A DNA stretch of 35,377 nt from an uncultured Rhodospirillales bacterium (GTDB lineage Bacteria > Pseudomonadota > Alphaproteobacteria > Acetobacterales > Acetobacteraceae): positions 1-35,377 of the forward strand of contig CAIYMY010000119.1 of NCBI GenBank assembly GCA_903927465.1, given 5' to 3'. The notes under the pieces are model-generated. The model was not told the DNA's origin. It did not search any database and was given only the letters and a program-made list of their open reading frames with translations. Position numbers and translations under genes: made by a program. This document shows, piece by piece, positions 1 to 7,700 of this stretch (position 1 is the first letter of the stretch; each line of letters begins with the position of its first letter).

Positions 1-1
1 C

Positions 2-124
2 GAACAACTCATCAAGGCGGGGAAAGCCCCAAAACAGGCCATCACCGCCGTCATGCGAAAGCTCATCATCCTCGCAAACGCCCTACTCAAAAAAGGTAGA
101 CAATGGCAACTACGGGCGGCTTGA
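2..124 (+). CDS. IS110-family transposase, C-terminal end (partial)
   Basis: Only the last 40 codons lie in the window; the reading frame is open from base 2 to the TGA at 122-124. The tail has a lysine-rich segment, then AITAVMRKLIILANALLKKG and a short basic end, the typical close of the transposase_20 (IS116/IS110/IS902) domain of IS110-family DEDD recombinases. These enzymes move IS110 elements using a bridge RNA, known from the family. With only about 30 bp between the stop and a REP-like palindrome, there is little room for a bridge RNA on this side, so it would more likely lie upstream, outside the window (inference). Whether the copy is intact cannot be judged. Confidence 0.75.
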   Translation, partial: EQLIKAGKAPKQAITAVMRKLIILANALLKKGRQWQLRAA

Positions 125-148
125 CCATCACGGATACTCTAGTCGCAT

Positions 149-189
149 TTTCTGAGCCACCGAGTGATTTCACTTAGCTTGAAAATGCT
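149..189. repeat. REP-like palindrome, copy A (diverged)
   Basis: Aligns without gaps to the palindromes at 687-731 and 9345-9390 around a core of the form CCRAGTGAnnYCACTTRG, followed by the shared end ATGCT. The arms are imperfect, so this is the most decayed of the three copies. It begins about 25 bp after the IS110 transposase stop codon. Confidence 0.55.
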
Positions 190-193
190 GTTG

Positions 194-225
194 ATGGCGT
201 GACCCGTCGAAACGGGTCACGCCAT
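194..225. terminator. Perfect 13-bp stem-loop, likely terminator of the glyoxalase-fold gene
   Basis: ATGGCGTGACCCG (194-206) and CGGGTCACGCCAT (213-225) are perfect inverted repeats around a 6-nt loop TCGAAA. The hairpin lies 8 bp past the stop codon of the minus-strand glyoxalase-fold gene, where a terminator is expected. There is no good U-tract on either side, so it may instead protect the 3' end of the message. Confidence 0.5.
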
Positions 226-233
226 GCGCCTGA

Positions 234-611
234 TCACCCGCGATGCAGCGCGCAAAGCTTGTTGCCGTAAGGGTCGCGCACATAAGACAGGTATAGCCGC
301 ACCGCGCCGCCTTCGCGCCAGCCGGGCGGGTCTTCAATGCTGGTGCCGCCATTGGCCACGGCGGCATCATGGAAGGCCTTCACCTTTTCTGGGCTGTCGC
401 AGGCGAAACCAATCGTGCCGCCATTGGCGCCGGAGGCGGGCTTGCCATCAATCGGCTTGCTGATGCCAAGCGTGCCAGTTGGCGTGCGATAGAAAACGCG
501 CCCTTTGGGGTCCATCTTGCCTTCCGCCACACCAATGGCACCCAGCGCGGCGTCATAGAATTTCTTGGAAACGGCAACGTCATCCGCGCCGACAAAGATA
601 TGAGAGAACAT
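234..611 (-). CDS. VOC/glyoxalase-fold family protein
   Basis: A 125-residue single-domain protein of the vicinal oxygen chelate superfamily (glyoxalase/bleomycin resistance/dioxygenase). It opens with MFSHIFVGADDVAVSKKFYD, the first beta-alpha unit, with His4 as a probable metal ligand. It continues with an R-V-F-Y-R-TPTGTLGISKPIDG segment and ends with LSYVRDPYGNKLCALH, the usual closing strand containing a D-P-x-G-N turn. The frame is open 12 codons further upstream, but the ATG at 611 was chosen because AAGGGGTGG sits directly before it and the family begins there. Many relatives are uncharacterised metal-dependent lyases or thiol-conjugate enzymes, so the substrate is unknown. The gene stands alone on the minus strand, with a hairpin after its stop and REP-like DNA on both sides. 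Confidence 0.85.
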   Translation of the reverse strand: MFSHIFVGADDVAVSKKFYDAALGAIGVAEGKMDPKGRVFYRTPTGTLGISKPIDGKPASGANGGTIGFACDSPEKVKAFHDAAVANGGTSIEDPPGWREGGAVRLYLSYVRDPYGNKLCALHRG

Positions 612-686
612 TTCCACCCCTTTTGCGTTAGTGCGTGTCCGGTTCACATGCGTTTACCGGGGGCGCATCATACCTTAAATCAGTCG

Positions 687-731
687 TATGTCCCTAGTCG
701 CCAAGTGATTCCACTTGGCTCGGACATGCTC
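687..731. repeat. REP-like palindrome, copy B
   Basis: Core inverted repeat GCCAAGTG (700-707), loop ATTC, CACTTGGC (712-719), with outer partly complementary flanks TGTCC and GGACA. It matches copy C at 9345-9390 over the whole palindrome, including the shared end ATGCTC. A further partial match to the left flank of copy C (GTTAGTGCGTGTCC) lies at 628-641. Confidence 0.7.
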
Positions 732-802
732 CAGGTGCCCCGGTGAAGGGCGCAGGACCATCATCAGTCAGTCCGCCCCGATTGCGAGCCAATCTGACAG
801 TT

Positions 803-1159
803 TTATTCCGGCTTCAGCCCAACAGCACGCACCACCGCGCCCCATTCGCCATACGGCTTCCATCGCCGCGCGCATGTTGGCTGGGTTCGTGTGCCAAGCC
901 TCGGCACATTGTCACTCCGCAGATGAATGCGCCTGGCGATGATTTCCGTGCCCGATGCGGCGCCACCGCGGAAGGGCACATGGGTGCTGACAACGCTGGC
1001 TATGTGCTGCAGTAATTCACCCGCCAGATGCGGGCTGCTGCCACTGCCGGATCTGGCAAATGTCATACGCCCCGGCTTAGTGCGGGCGCGCGCCAATGGC
1101 GAATTTCTTAGGTCGTTGCGGAGTTCTAAAGGAAGGCTAACCGGCCAACCCGCAATCAT
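803..1159 (-). pseudogene. TctC/Bug-family solute receptor remnant, internally deleted
   Basis: This 118-codon open frame is a remnant of a tripartite tricarboxylate transporter receptor (Bug/TctC family, normally about 320 residues). Residues 25-65 match a well conserved part of the family: RTKPGRMTFARSGSGSSPHL, AGELLQHI, then THVPFRGGA. Soon after a SDNVP motif (normally FDNVP) similarity is lost, then WGAVVRAVGLKPE and a stop follow, which is the usual extreme C-terminus of Bug proteins. So the signal peptide and N-terminal lobe are missing, and most of the segment between FDNVP and the C-terminus has been deleted. No start with a ribosome binding site is visible. The frame has stayed open, suggesting a fairly recent deletion. 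Receptors of this family bind small carboxylates in the periplasm; this fragment cannot. Confidence 0.7.
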
Positions 1160-1185
1160 GCCCTGCCGACAAATAGCTTCGGATT

Positions 1186-1605
1186 TCAGGCGTGCTTATT
1201 CAAACCAGTAGTTGAAGATGCTTGACCCTCAATGCTGACAACTGGTGGGGATTCTGCTTCCTGTGGCATCGGTATACCAGGGCGCGCTGAACTTGGAGCA
1301 CCGGGAGTGGAGTTCATGTCCTTTAAGTCGGCTGGCATATCAGCACCAAACATGATGGCTGCACGATAGGCTTCTATCTCGCGCGGGGTCGGTAGGCTCA
1401 CACTCACGCGGCCAACCGAATCGCGGAACTCAATCACCACCATGCCTAGATCACGATCAATTCGCATGCGAGGGTTGGCGGGCCCAACCTCCGGCGAGGC
1501 AGCCGGTGGGGCGGCCCCTGTAGGGCGCTCAGCACCAACCGACCCCGAAGATGGGCGGAAGGCATCTTTCATCAGAGCTTGGGGCGCTAGCAATTGATTG
1601 ATCAT
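1186..1605 (-). CDS. Hypothetical protein, possibly FlaG-like
   Basis: A 139-residue protein with Pro/Ala/Ser-rich, probably disordered ends and one folded-looking centre (about residues 47-80). The centre reads MRIDRDLGMVVIEFRDSVGR, then a VSLPTPREIEAYR segment. Two short hydrophobic strands separated by D..G turns, followed by a P..E helix start, resemble the FlaG family of small flagellar proteins; this is resemblance by eye only. The ATG at 1605 was preferred over the ATG at 1638 because CGGAG lies 9 nt upstream of it, while the upstream start has no binding site. No flagellar genes are in the window, so if it is FlaG-like it is an orphan. It is convergent with the TctC remnant's strand context and divergent from the next hypothetical gene. 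Confidence 0.55.
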   Translation of the reverse strand: MINQLLAPQALMKDAFRPSSGSVGAERPTGAAPPAASPEVGPANPRMRIDRDLGMVVIEFRDSVGRVSVSLPTPREIEAYRAAIMFGADMPADLKDMNSTPGAPSSARPGIPMPQEAESPPVVSIEGQASSTTGLNKHA

Positions 1606-1737
1606 GTCTATAAACTCCGAGCAGATAGTCGCAAACATTCAACGTCAAAGTCAAGAAGTTTGTTAATTTCACTGCGAAAATCCTGACAAATTCAGTTAGA
1701 ATCGCTAGAAGTTATCCATGAGGGTGATCAACAGGGG

Positions 1738-1760
1738 GCTCAATCGCTCAAAGATTGAGC
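1738..1760. other. Stem-loop at the start of the 1764 gene
   Basis: GCTCAATC (1738-1745) and GATTGAGC (1753-1760) form a perfect 8-bp stem with a 7-nt loop GCTCAAA. It ends 3 bp before the ATG at 1764, where a ribosome binding site would be expected, so it could occlude initiation, or it may be a terminator for transcription from upstream. Function not shown. Confidence 0.4.
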
Positions 1761-1763
1761 ATA

Positions 1764-2105
1764 ATGACAGCCATGAAACTTAATTTCCACGCTGATGGGC
1801 GCCCAATCCCGATCCTGGAGGTTGGAGACCTTGTGCGGCTGACCCGTGCCGAGGCCGGCCCTGCCCCAACGGCTCAGGCCGGGGAATGGGGAAAAATTCG
1901 CCGCATCACAGAACGGGGTAGCCTGGATATCGTGTTTGCAGGCTATTCGCGCCCGCGTGGCGCGACGCTGGCCATGGTGAGCGATTTTCCGGCGATCAAT
2001 GTTATCCCCTGCGACCATCGCGGCTTGGCACTGGAGTTGCCGAAATGGTCCAATTGGCGGCATTCGAACGACAGCGGGTTCAGCTCTCGCAAAGATAGGA
2101 TCTGA
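1764..2105 (+). CDS. Hypothetical protein
   Basis: A 113-residue protein that I do not recognise. The middle (about residues 12-75) has alternating hydrophobic strands: a PILEVGDLVRLTR segment, then AGEWGKIRRI, SLDIVFAGYS and MVSDFPAINVIP. The order G-D-x-V-R-L, then G-x-W-G-x-I, resembles a small SH3-like or KOW-like barrel, but this is only an impression. The C-terminus is polar. Possible starts are TTG 1755, ATG 1764 and ATG 1773; none has a clear Shine-Dalgarno and a stem-loop covers the upstream bases, so the start is uncertain. An overlapping frame on the other strand (1740-2063) is less protein-like. Confidence 0.5.
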   Translation: MTAMKLNFHADGRPIPILEVGDLVRLTRAEAGPAPTAQAGEWGKIRRITERGSLDIVFAGYSRPRGATLAMVSDFPAINVIPCDHRGLALELPKWSNWRHSNDSGFSSRKDRI

Positions 2106-2181
2106 CAGCGCCCAAAAGCGGAAGCCAGTCCTGGGTGCGCCGCAGAATGGCAGGGCCGGAAACCAGCCCCGCCTTACCCCC

Positions 2182-3513
2182 TTACGCCGCCATCAGCGGC
2201 TTGCGAGAAGCGCAGAATTCCTCCACCGCCGCTATATAGCGGTCGAGTTCAGCGTCACCCACCGGCAGGCTGAGCGCTACCATCCCACGCCGCGCGATGT
2301 AGATCCCGGCCTTCATCATATCCAGGAAGAACAGCTCTCTCAGCCCATCTTCCTGCGCGCTCGCAGTATAGGGCCGCAGTATCTGGCCAAGGCGGAAATG
2401 CGGCTGCACCATGCTGCCAATGCCGGTGAATTGCATGGCCACACTATGCTTGGCGCAAATCGCATTCAGCGCATCGCGCAGCCCATCGCCGCGCTTGCGC
2501 AGCGCCTCTGCCGCACTGTCATCAAAAATCTCGCCCATGGCCAGCATACCAGCGGACATGGAAAGGACGTTATTGTTGAAGGTCCCCGAATGCACCAAGG
2601 CGCCGGGCTTGTGTGAGTCAAACACCGACATGACATCCGCCCGCCCGCCAAAGGCGCCGAAGGACATGCCGCCCGCGATGTATTTGCCCAGCGTTACCAG
2701 ATCAGGCGTGATGCCATGCAGCTTTTGCAGACCGCCCGCGGTGTGCCGGCTGGTCATGACCTCATCGAAAATCAGCATGGCGCCCACTTCGCGCGTGGCG
2801 TCCCGCAGCCCGGCCAGAAATTCTCGGCTGGCGGGGATGCAACCGCCGCTGCCCATCATGGGTTCCAGCAGCACGGCAGCCAGATCGGCGGCGTGTTCAC
2901 GGATCAGCGCCAGCGTGCCGGGCAGGTCGTTATATTCGGCGAGTGTCACCGAAAATGGCGCATTCACCACGCTGCCACCCGTGACGAAGCTCATCACCCC
3001 GCCATGATAGCCACCGCGGAAGGCGATGATCTTGCTCCGCCCAGTATGCGCGCGCGCTGCCGCGACGGCCATCAGATTGGCTTCTGTGCCGCTATTGGTG
3101 AAGCGCACCAATTCCAAAGCCGGGAAGCGCGCACATAAAATAGCGGCAAGCTTCGCCTCATTCTCGCCGACTGAGGCCAGGCTGATGCCGTTCTGGATAA
3201 CCTGATGCAGCATTGCCTGAATGCGCGGATCCGAATGGCCAAAAAGCCCCGCAGTATATTCGCCGCAAAGGTCCAGGTATTTGTTGCCGTCTATATCTTC
3301 CAGATAGCAGCCCTGCCCGCTTTTCATCGCCGTTGGATAGGGCGTGTAGAAAAGCGTGGTGCGCGTATTCCCGCCCGGCATGACAGCGCGTGCCGCCTCG
3401 TGCGCGGCGGCGCTTTGCGGGCGGGCCGTGGTATAAATATCCCGCGCTTCGGCCAGCGCAGCCTCTAAATCGGAATTGCGCGGCGGGGTCGCGGTATCAA
3501 GCGGCGGGGTCAT
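2182..3513 (-). CDS. Class III PLP-dependent aminotransferase (glutamate-1-semialdehyde aminomutase-like)
   Basis: A 443-residue fold-type I PLP enzyme of aminotransferase class III. Visible landmarks are VMPGGNTRT near residue 45 (typical of the glutamate-1-semialdehyde aminomutase branch), the cofactor-phosphate loop SGTEAN (141-146), GGYHG (167-171), the Asp of IFDEVMTSR (Asp250) and the Schiff-base lysine in LGKYIAGG (Lys277), then SGTFNNN. The ATG at 3513 has GGGAG 8 nt upstream, and that site sits on the stop codon of the substrate-binding protein gene 12 bp before it, so the two genes are almost certainly one operon. Because it is tied to an amino-acid uptake gene, and the long N-terminus differs from a housekeeping HemL, a catabolic aminotransferase is more likely than haem synthesis. 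Its substrate cannot be read from sequence. Confidence 0.85.
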   Translation of the reverse strand: MTPPLDTATPPRNSDLEAALAEARDIYTTARPQSAAAHEAARAVMPGGNTRTTLFYTPYPTAMKSGQGCYLEDIDGNKYLDLCGEYTAGLFGHSDPRIQAMLHQVIQNGISLASVGENEAKLAAILCARFPALELVRFTNSGTEANLMAVAAARAHTGRSKIIAFRGGYHGGVMSFVTGGSVVNAPFSVTLAEYNDLPGTLALIREHAADLAAVLLEPMMGSGGCIPASREFLAGLRDATREVGAMLIFDEVMTSRHTAGGLQKLHGITPDLVTLGKYIAGGMSFGAFGGRADVMSVFDSHKPGALVHSGTFNNNVLSMSAGMLAMGEIFDDSAAEALRKRGDGLRDALNAICAKHSVAMQFTGIGSMVQPHFRLGQILRPYTASAQEDGLRELFFLDMMKAGIYIARRGMVALSLPVGDAELDRYIAAVEEFCASRKPLMAA

Positions 3514-3525
3514 GGCGGTTTCTCC

Positions 3526-4560
3526 CTATTGCCAGAGCCAGGACATCAGCATCCCGCCCTCAGTCCAAATCTTATTGGGGCCACGTTCCATGCCAAGCAT
3601 CTTACCGGGGCCTCGATCAAAGACTTCACCATAATTGCCAACCTGGCGCACCACCTCATACGCCCAGGAAGCTGGCAGCCCCCAACCTGTGCCGACATTT
3701 TCCGTCAGCCCTAAAAAGCGACGAATTTTCGGGTCCTGGCTGGTCTCACGCGTTTGCGTCACATTGGCCTGGGTCAGGCCTAATTCTTCCGCCTGGATCA
3801 GGGCGAAGACCGCCCAACGTGTCAGTGCTGTCCATTCCTGATCGCCATTGCGCACCAGAACGCCATGCGGTTCCTTGAAGATAATGTCCGGCAGCAGGAT
3901 CAAATCCTGCGGGTTCGGCGCTGCCACGCGATTGGCGGAAAGATTGATCATGTCATTGCTGATCGCATCGCAACGCCCGGCCAGAAAAGCCTGCAAAATC
4001 GTGGGCGGTGTATCATACGGGATGGTGGTGATGCGCAGGTTCTTCTGCCGCGCCCAGTCAGCCAGGTTCCGTTCGATTTCACTGCCCTGTGTGGCGCAGA
4101 AAGTGGCGCCATCAAGCTGTTCCGCGCGGGTGATATTGGCCGCGCGGCGCACCAGCACGCCCTGGCCGGTGAAAAAATGCGGCACCGTGATGTTGATGCC
4201 CAATTGGCTATCGCGGGCAAGCGTGAGCGCCGTGGTGCGCGTCAGCATATCCACCTCACCGGATTGCAGGGCGGTGAAGCGGTTTTGTGCCGTTGTGGGC
4301 ACGAAGCGCACCTTTTCGGCATCGCCAAATACCGCGGCAGCCACGGCGCGGCAGATATCCGCGTCAAAGCCGCGCCATACCCCCTGGCTGTCGGGCTGGG
4401 ACATGCCCGCCACCGCCCCGGAAACCCCGCAGCGCACATGGCCATTGCGCTTGATAGCATCGAGTGTCGCGCCCGCTTCAGCGGTAGGGGCGGTGAAAAG
4501 CCCCCAGGCCGCGACAGAAGCAGCCAGAAAACCACGCCAGAAACGGCGATGATCGATCAT
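3526..4560 (-). CDS. Amino-acid ABC transporter substrate-binding protein (AapJ-like)
   Basis: A 344-residue periplasmic binding protein of family 3 (SBP_bac_3), closest in style to AapJ/BztA of the general L-amino-acid transporter. It has a signal peptide (residues 1-29, ending APTAEA), then LDAIKRNGHVRCGVSG, GFDADICRAVAAAVFGD, RFTALQSGEVDMLTRTTALT (the alpha-carboxylate/amino-binding region), FCATQGSEIERNLADW and a C-terminal RGPGKMLGMERGPNKIWTEG segment. The ATG at 4560 is preceded by AGGAGGAAGAG; the frame is open 21 codons further upstream, but without a site or signal. It is the first gene of an operon with the class III aminotransferase. No permease or ATPase genes follow, so it either lends its ligand to a transporter encoded elsewhere or acts as an orphan receptor. 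Confidence 0.9.
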   Translation of the reverse strand: MIDHRRFWRGFLAASVAAWGLFTAPTAEAGATLDAIKRNGHVRCGVSGAVAGMSQPDSQGVWRGFDADICRAVAAAVFGDAEKVRFVPTTAQNRFTALQSGEVDMLTRTTALTLARDSQLGINITVPHFFTGQGVLVRRAANITRAEQLDGATFCATQGSEIERNLADWARQKNLRITTIPYDTPPTILQAFLAGRCDAISNDMINLSANRVAAPNPQDLILLPDIIFKEPHGVLVRNGDQEWTALTRWAVFALIQAEELGLTQANVTQTRETSQDPKIRRFLGLTENVGTGWGLPASWAYEVVRQVGNYGEVFDRGPGKMLGMERGPNKIWTEGGMLMSWLWQ

Positions 4561-4741
4561 CTTCTCTTCCTCCTTGTTTCGCGTTGGGGGGCGGGTCAAA
4601 AACCGCCGAGGGTATGTCATCACAGATGGAAAAGCAGCCTAGTCACGTTACGCGGGCCCCCGCAAGCGCGCCGAAGCTTATCAACCGCCGCATTGGACCG
4701 GTGGTTTTGCACCCTCCGCGCCTGGGTGGCATAAGCGCCTC

Positions 4742-5410
4742 GTGCGGATTCTGTATCACCTTCCCCTCTCCCCCTATGCGCGCAAGGTAAGGCTTGCCTT
4801 GGCGGAAAAGCGCATTCCCTTCGATCTTCGGGTCGAAAGGGTGTGGGAGCGGCGCGAGGAGTTTCTTGCCATCAACCCCGCCTGCACTGTGCCTGTTTTG
4901 CAGGAAGAAAATGGCTTCTGCATCATCGATTCCTACGCCATTTGCGAATATCTGGATGAAGCCTATCCGGATATGCCGCTACTTGGCCGGTCACTCGGCG
5001 AAAGGGCGGAAATCCGCCGTCTGGTTGCCTGGTTTGATGGTAAGTTCCACCTGGAAGTCGGGCGGAACCTGCTGTTTGAAAAGCAGATGAAGCAGCTTCT
5101 GGGCCGCGGCAATCCGGATGCCGGGGCCATTCGCGCGGGCTATGCCAATTTGCGCCCACATCTGGATTACCTGGGCTGGCTCGCGGAAACGCGACCCTGG
5201 CTGGGCGGGAACGCTCTGTCACTCGCGGATTTGGCGGCAGCGGCACAACTTTCGGCGCTGGATTACCTGGGCGATGTGGATTGGGCGCTGAATGATGCCG
5301 CCAAGGATTGGTATGCGCGGGTGAAATCCCGCCCATCCTTCCGCCCCTTATTGCAAGACCGGATCAGCGGCCTGATCCCGCCCGAGCATTACGCCAATTT
5401 GGATTTTTGA
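4742..5410 (+). CDS. Glutathione S-transferase family protein
   Basis: A 222-residue cytosolic GST. The thioredoxin-like N-terminal domain (1-80) holds LYHLPLSPYARKVRLALAEK (Ser or Tyr near position 9-11 activates the glutathione thiol), the cis-Pro motif CTVPVL and the glutathione-binding IIDSYAICEYLDE. The all-helical C-terminal domain carries the N-capping box SLADLAAAAQLSALDYLGDV. It starts with GTG at 4742; no better in-frame start is seen. It diverges from the amino-acid binding protein operon across a 181-bp gap in which no convincing promoter was found. GSTs of this type conjugate or transfer glutathione; the electrophile is unknown. gshA, which supplies glutathione, lies about 7 kb downstream. 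Confidence 0.9.
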   Translation: MRILYHLPLSPYARKVRLALAEKRIPFDLRVERVWERREEFLAINPACTVPVLQEENGFCIIDSYAICEYLDEAYPDMPLLGRSLGERAEIRRLVAWFDGKFHLEVGRNLLFEKQMKQLLGRGNPDAGAIRAGYANLRPHLDYLGWLAETRPWLGGNALSLADLAAAAQLSALDYLGDVDWALNDAAKDWYARVKSRPSFRPLLQDRISGLIPPEHYANLDF

Positions 5411-5477
5411 CGCGCTTCGCTTCAACATAACACGAGGCTAATTGACCTGCTGGGCAAGTGTTCCGAGGAGCCTTGCC

Positions 5478-5579
5478 ATGACTGCCGGACCCATGCCGGC
5501 CCGCGAAGCGGCCTTCCTGAGCAACACCAAAACCACCCAGACAGCGCATGCTGATGGCTATTCTCAGACAGGCTGCTAG
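5478..5579 (+). CDS. Possible small protein (33 codons)
   Basis: A short ORF beginning ATG ACT GCC, 7 nt after a good Shine-Dalgarno (GAGGAG at 5465-5470), and ending in TAG. The product starts MTAGPMPAREAAFLSNTKTT and ends with a cysteine (GYSQTGC). It is polar, with no signal peptide or membrane helix, and I do not recognise it. It lies between the GST gene and the petABC terminator, in the GST direction. The spacing of the binding site is the main support; without conservation data it may be chance. Confidence 0.3.
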   Translation: MTAGPMPAREAAFLSNTKTTQTAHADGYSQTGC

Positions 5580-5591
5580 CGTCGCAGCCAT

Positions 5592-5623
5592 AAAAAAACA
5601 CGCGCCCTAGAAAGGGCGCGTGT
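5592..5623 (-). terminator. Intrinsic terminator of petABC
   Basis: ACACGCGCCC (5598-5607) and GGGCGCGTGT (5614-5623) form a perfect 10-bp GC-rich stem with a 6-nt loop. Read on the minus strand it is followed at once by seven U residues (A-run at 5592-5598). It lies 26 bp after the cytochrome c1 stop codon, the textbook position for an operon terminator. Confidence 0.9.
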
Positions 5624-5649
5624 TCTTCAAAACCTGGCCTAAACCGATT

Positions 5650-6417
5650 TCAGTGTTCGACGTCAGCCCAAACCTTGCGCTTCACCGCATAGGTCAACCC
5701 CGCCAGAATGGTCAGGAAGATGATGATCTTCACGCCCAAGGCCCGGCGCTGTTCAAGTTCAGGCTCAGCAGCCCATTGCAGGAAGGTGCTGACATCGCGC
5801 GCCATCTGTTCAACGGTGGCCGAGGTGCCATCGGCAAATTCAACCTGATCTGGGTTGAGCGGCGCGCCCATGGCGATGGCGTAGCCAGGGAAGTACTTGT
5901 TGTAATGCGCTCCGTCAGCCAAAACGAAGCCAGGGGGCGGATCCTCATAGCCTGTCAGCAGCGCAAGAAGATAATTCGCGCCACCCGCCCGCGCCTTGGT
6001 CATGACCGAAAGATCGGGCGGAGCTTTGCCGTTATTCGCCGCCGCCGCCGCCGCTTCATTCGCAAAGGGGCGACGGAAGCGATCAGATGGCCGGCCCGGA
6101 CGTTCGAACATCTGGCCTTCATCATTCGGGCCATCAACGATCTGAAACTGGGCCGCGATGGCTTCCACCTGTGCCTCTGTCAGCCCCAATTCGCGCAAAT
6201 TGCGATAGGAAACCAGACGCATCGAATGGCAGGCAGAGCAGACTTCCTTGTAAACCTGGAAGCCACGCTGCGCGCTGGCGCGATCATAGGTGCCGAACAT
6301 CCTGTCAAAGGAGAATTTCGCATCGGGGATGGCAATCGCCTCCCCCGCCGCGTGGGCAGGGGCGGCGGCGAAAAGGCTGATGGCCAGGGCCAGAGCCTTG
6401 AAGGAGTTGCGCAACAT
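5650..6417 (-). CDS. petC: Cytochrome c1 of the bc1 complex
   Basis: A 255-residue membrane-anchored c-type cytochrome that passes electrons from the Rieske protein to soluble cytochrome c. It has a signal peptide (1-23, ending APAHA), the haem attachment motif CSACH (60-64) within EVCSACHSMRLVSYRNL, a PDLSVMTKAR segment, GYAIAMGAPL with the probable axial Met ligand, and one C-terminal membrane helix (VKIIIFLTILAGLTYAVKRKVW) that keeps the haem domain in the periplasm. The ATG at 6417 lies 2 bp after the petB stop codon, and its Shine-Dalgarno (GGAGAAGG) is inside the petB end. The open frame runs 79 codons further upstream, but that part is antisense-like overlap with petB and lacks a signal peptide. 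Last gene of petABC. Confidence 0.95.
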   Translation of the reverse strand: MLRNSFKALALAISLFAAAPAHAAGEAIAIPDAKFSFDRMFGTYDRASAQRGFQVYKEVCSACHSMRLVSYRNLRELGLTEAQVEAIAAQFQIVDGPNDEGQMFERPGRPSDRFRRPFANEAAAAAANNGKAPPDLSVMTKARAGGANYLLALLTGYEDPPPGFVLADGAHYNKYFPGYAIAMGAPLNPDQVEFADGTSATVEQMARDVSTFLQWAAEPELEQRRALGVKIIIFLTILAGLTYAVKRKVWADVEH

Positions 6418-6419
6418 GA

Positions 6420-7688
6420 TTAGGCCTTCTCCATCGGCTTGGCAGCGGCGCCCGCAGGCAGCGGCCCCCCACCCAAGACCGGGCGGGATATGCTTTCCGG
6501 CAGCGGGAGCGGACGCTCCAACCGGGCAAGCAGCGGTAGGATCACCAGGAAATACGCGAAGTAATAAGCGGTTGCGATCCGCGCGATCAGCACATAATGG
6601 CCTTCCGCCGGCTTGCCACCAACCCAGAGCAGGACCAGGAAATTCACCGCCCAAAGCAGGAAGAACGGGCGCGCGAGTGGGCGGAACCGCATGGACCGCA
6701 CCGGGGAACGATCAAGCCAAGGCAGCACGAACCAAATCAGGATCGAGCCAAACATCAGCAGCACGCCGCCAAGCTTGTCCGGCACCGCACGCAGGATCGC
6801 GTAATAGGGCAGGAAGTACCATTCCGGCACGATATGCGGCGGCGTCACCAGCGGATTGGCCGGAATGTAATTATCCGGATGGCCCAGATAATTCGGCGCA
6901 AAAAACACCAGCACCGCGAAGACGATGAAATACACCACCAGCCCCACGCTATCCTTCGCCGTGTAATACGGGTGGAAGGGCAGGGTATCCTGCGGCCCCT
7001 TGGGTTCGATCCCAAGCGGGTTGTTGGACCCGGTGATGTGCAGCGCGGCCACATGCAGAAAGACCACGCCAAAGATTACGAAGGGCAGCAGGTAATGCAG
7101 GCTGAAGAAGCGGTTGAGTGTGGGATTGTCCACGCTAAGACCGCCCCAAAGCAGTTGCACGATAAATTCACCCACCACAGGAAAGGCGCTGAAAAGATTG
7201 GTGATCACGGTGGCGCCCCAGAAAGACATCTGACCCCAGGGCAGCACATAACCCATGAAGGCGGTCGCCATCATCAGCAGGAAGATCACCACGCCCAAAA
7301 TCCACAGCAATTCGCGCGGCGCCTTGTAGGAACCGTAATACATGCCGCGGAAGATGTGGATATAGACCACGATGAAGAACATGCTGGCGCCGTTCATGTG
7401 GACATACCGGATCAGCCAGCCTGCATTCACATCGCGCATGATGCGTTCGACGCTGTCGAAGGCAAGGCTGGTATTCGCGACATAATGCATGGACAGGAAA
7501 ATACCCGTCGCGATCATGATCATCAGCGTGACCATGGCCAGCGCACCGAAATTCCAAAAGTAATTGAAATTCTTCGGCGTTGGGAAGGTTCCGTATTCCT
7601 TCTGCATCATGGTGAAAACCGGCAGGCGCTGATCTACCCAGCGCACCACCGGGTTCTTGAATTCGCTATTATGCAACCCGATTGACAT
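6420..7688 (-). CDS. petB: Cytochrome b of the bc1 complex
   Basis: A 422-residue polytopic subunit that binds both b-type haems and the Qo and Qi quinol sites. Visible landmarks include the haem ligands in [17 protein letters not shown] and [20 protein letters not shown], the second pair in [20 protein letters not shown], the Qo-site motif [21 protein letters not shown] with its invariant PEWY, and [20 protein letters not shown]. About eight membrane helices are expected, and the length is normal for bacteria. Its ATG is preceded by GAGGA, which overlaps the petA stop codon region 12 bp upstream, so translation is probably coupled. Middle gene of petABC. Confidence 0.97.
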   Translation of the reverse strand: MSIGLHNSEFKNPVVRWVDQRLPVFTMMQKEYGTFPTPKNFNYFWNFGALAMVTLMIMIATGIFLSMHYVANTSLAFDSVERIMRDVNAGWLIRYVHMNGASMFFIVVYIHIFRGMYYGSYKAPRELLWILGVVIFLLMMATAFMGYVLPWGQMSFWGATVITNLFSAFPVVGEFIVQLLWGGLSVDNPTLNRFFSLHYLLPFVIFGVVFLHVAALHITGSNNPLGIEPKGPQDTLPFHPYYTAKDSVGLVVYFIVFAVLVFFAPNYLGHPDNYIPANPLVTPPHIVPEWYFLPYYAILRAVPDKLGGVLLMFGSILIWFVLPWLDRSPVRSMRFRPLARPFFLLWAVNFLVLLWVGGKPAEGHYVLIARIATAYYFAYFLVILPLLARLERPLPLPESISRPVLGGGPLPAGAAAKPMEKA

Positions 7689-7700
7689 GTTTGCTTATCC

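Noticed and set aside
1740-2063. Minus-strand frame overlapping the hypothetical gene at 1764
   Set aside because: Cys/His/Gln-rich, with no strand pattern of a folded protein and no ribosome binding site; the plus frame looks more protein-like.
6597-7685. 362-codon frame on the plus strand
   Set aside because: Antisense to petB; His/Arg/Gln-rich low-complexity product, typical of a shadow frame.
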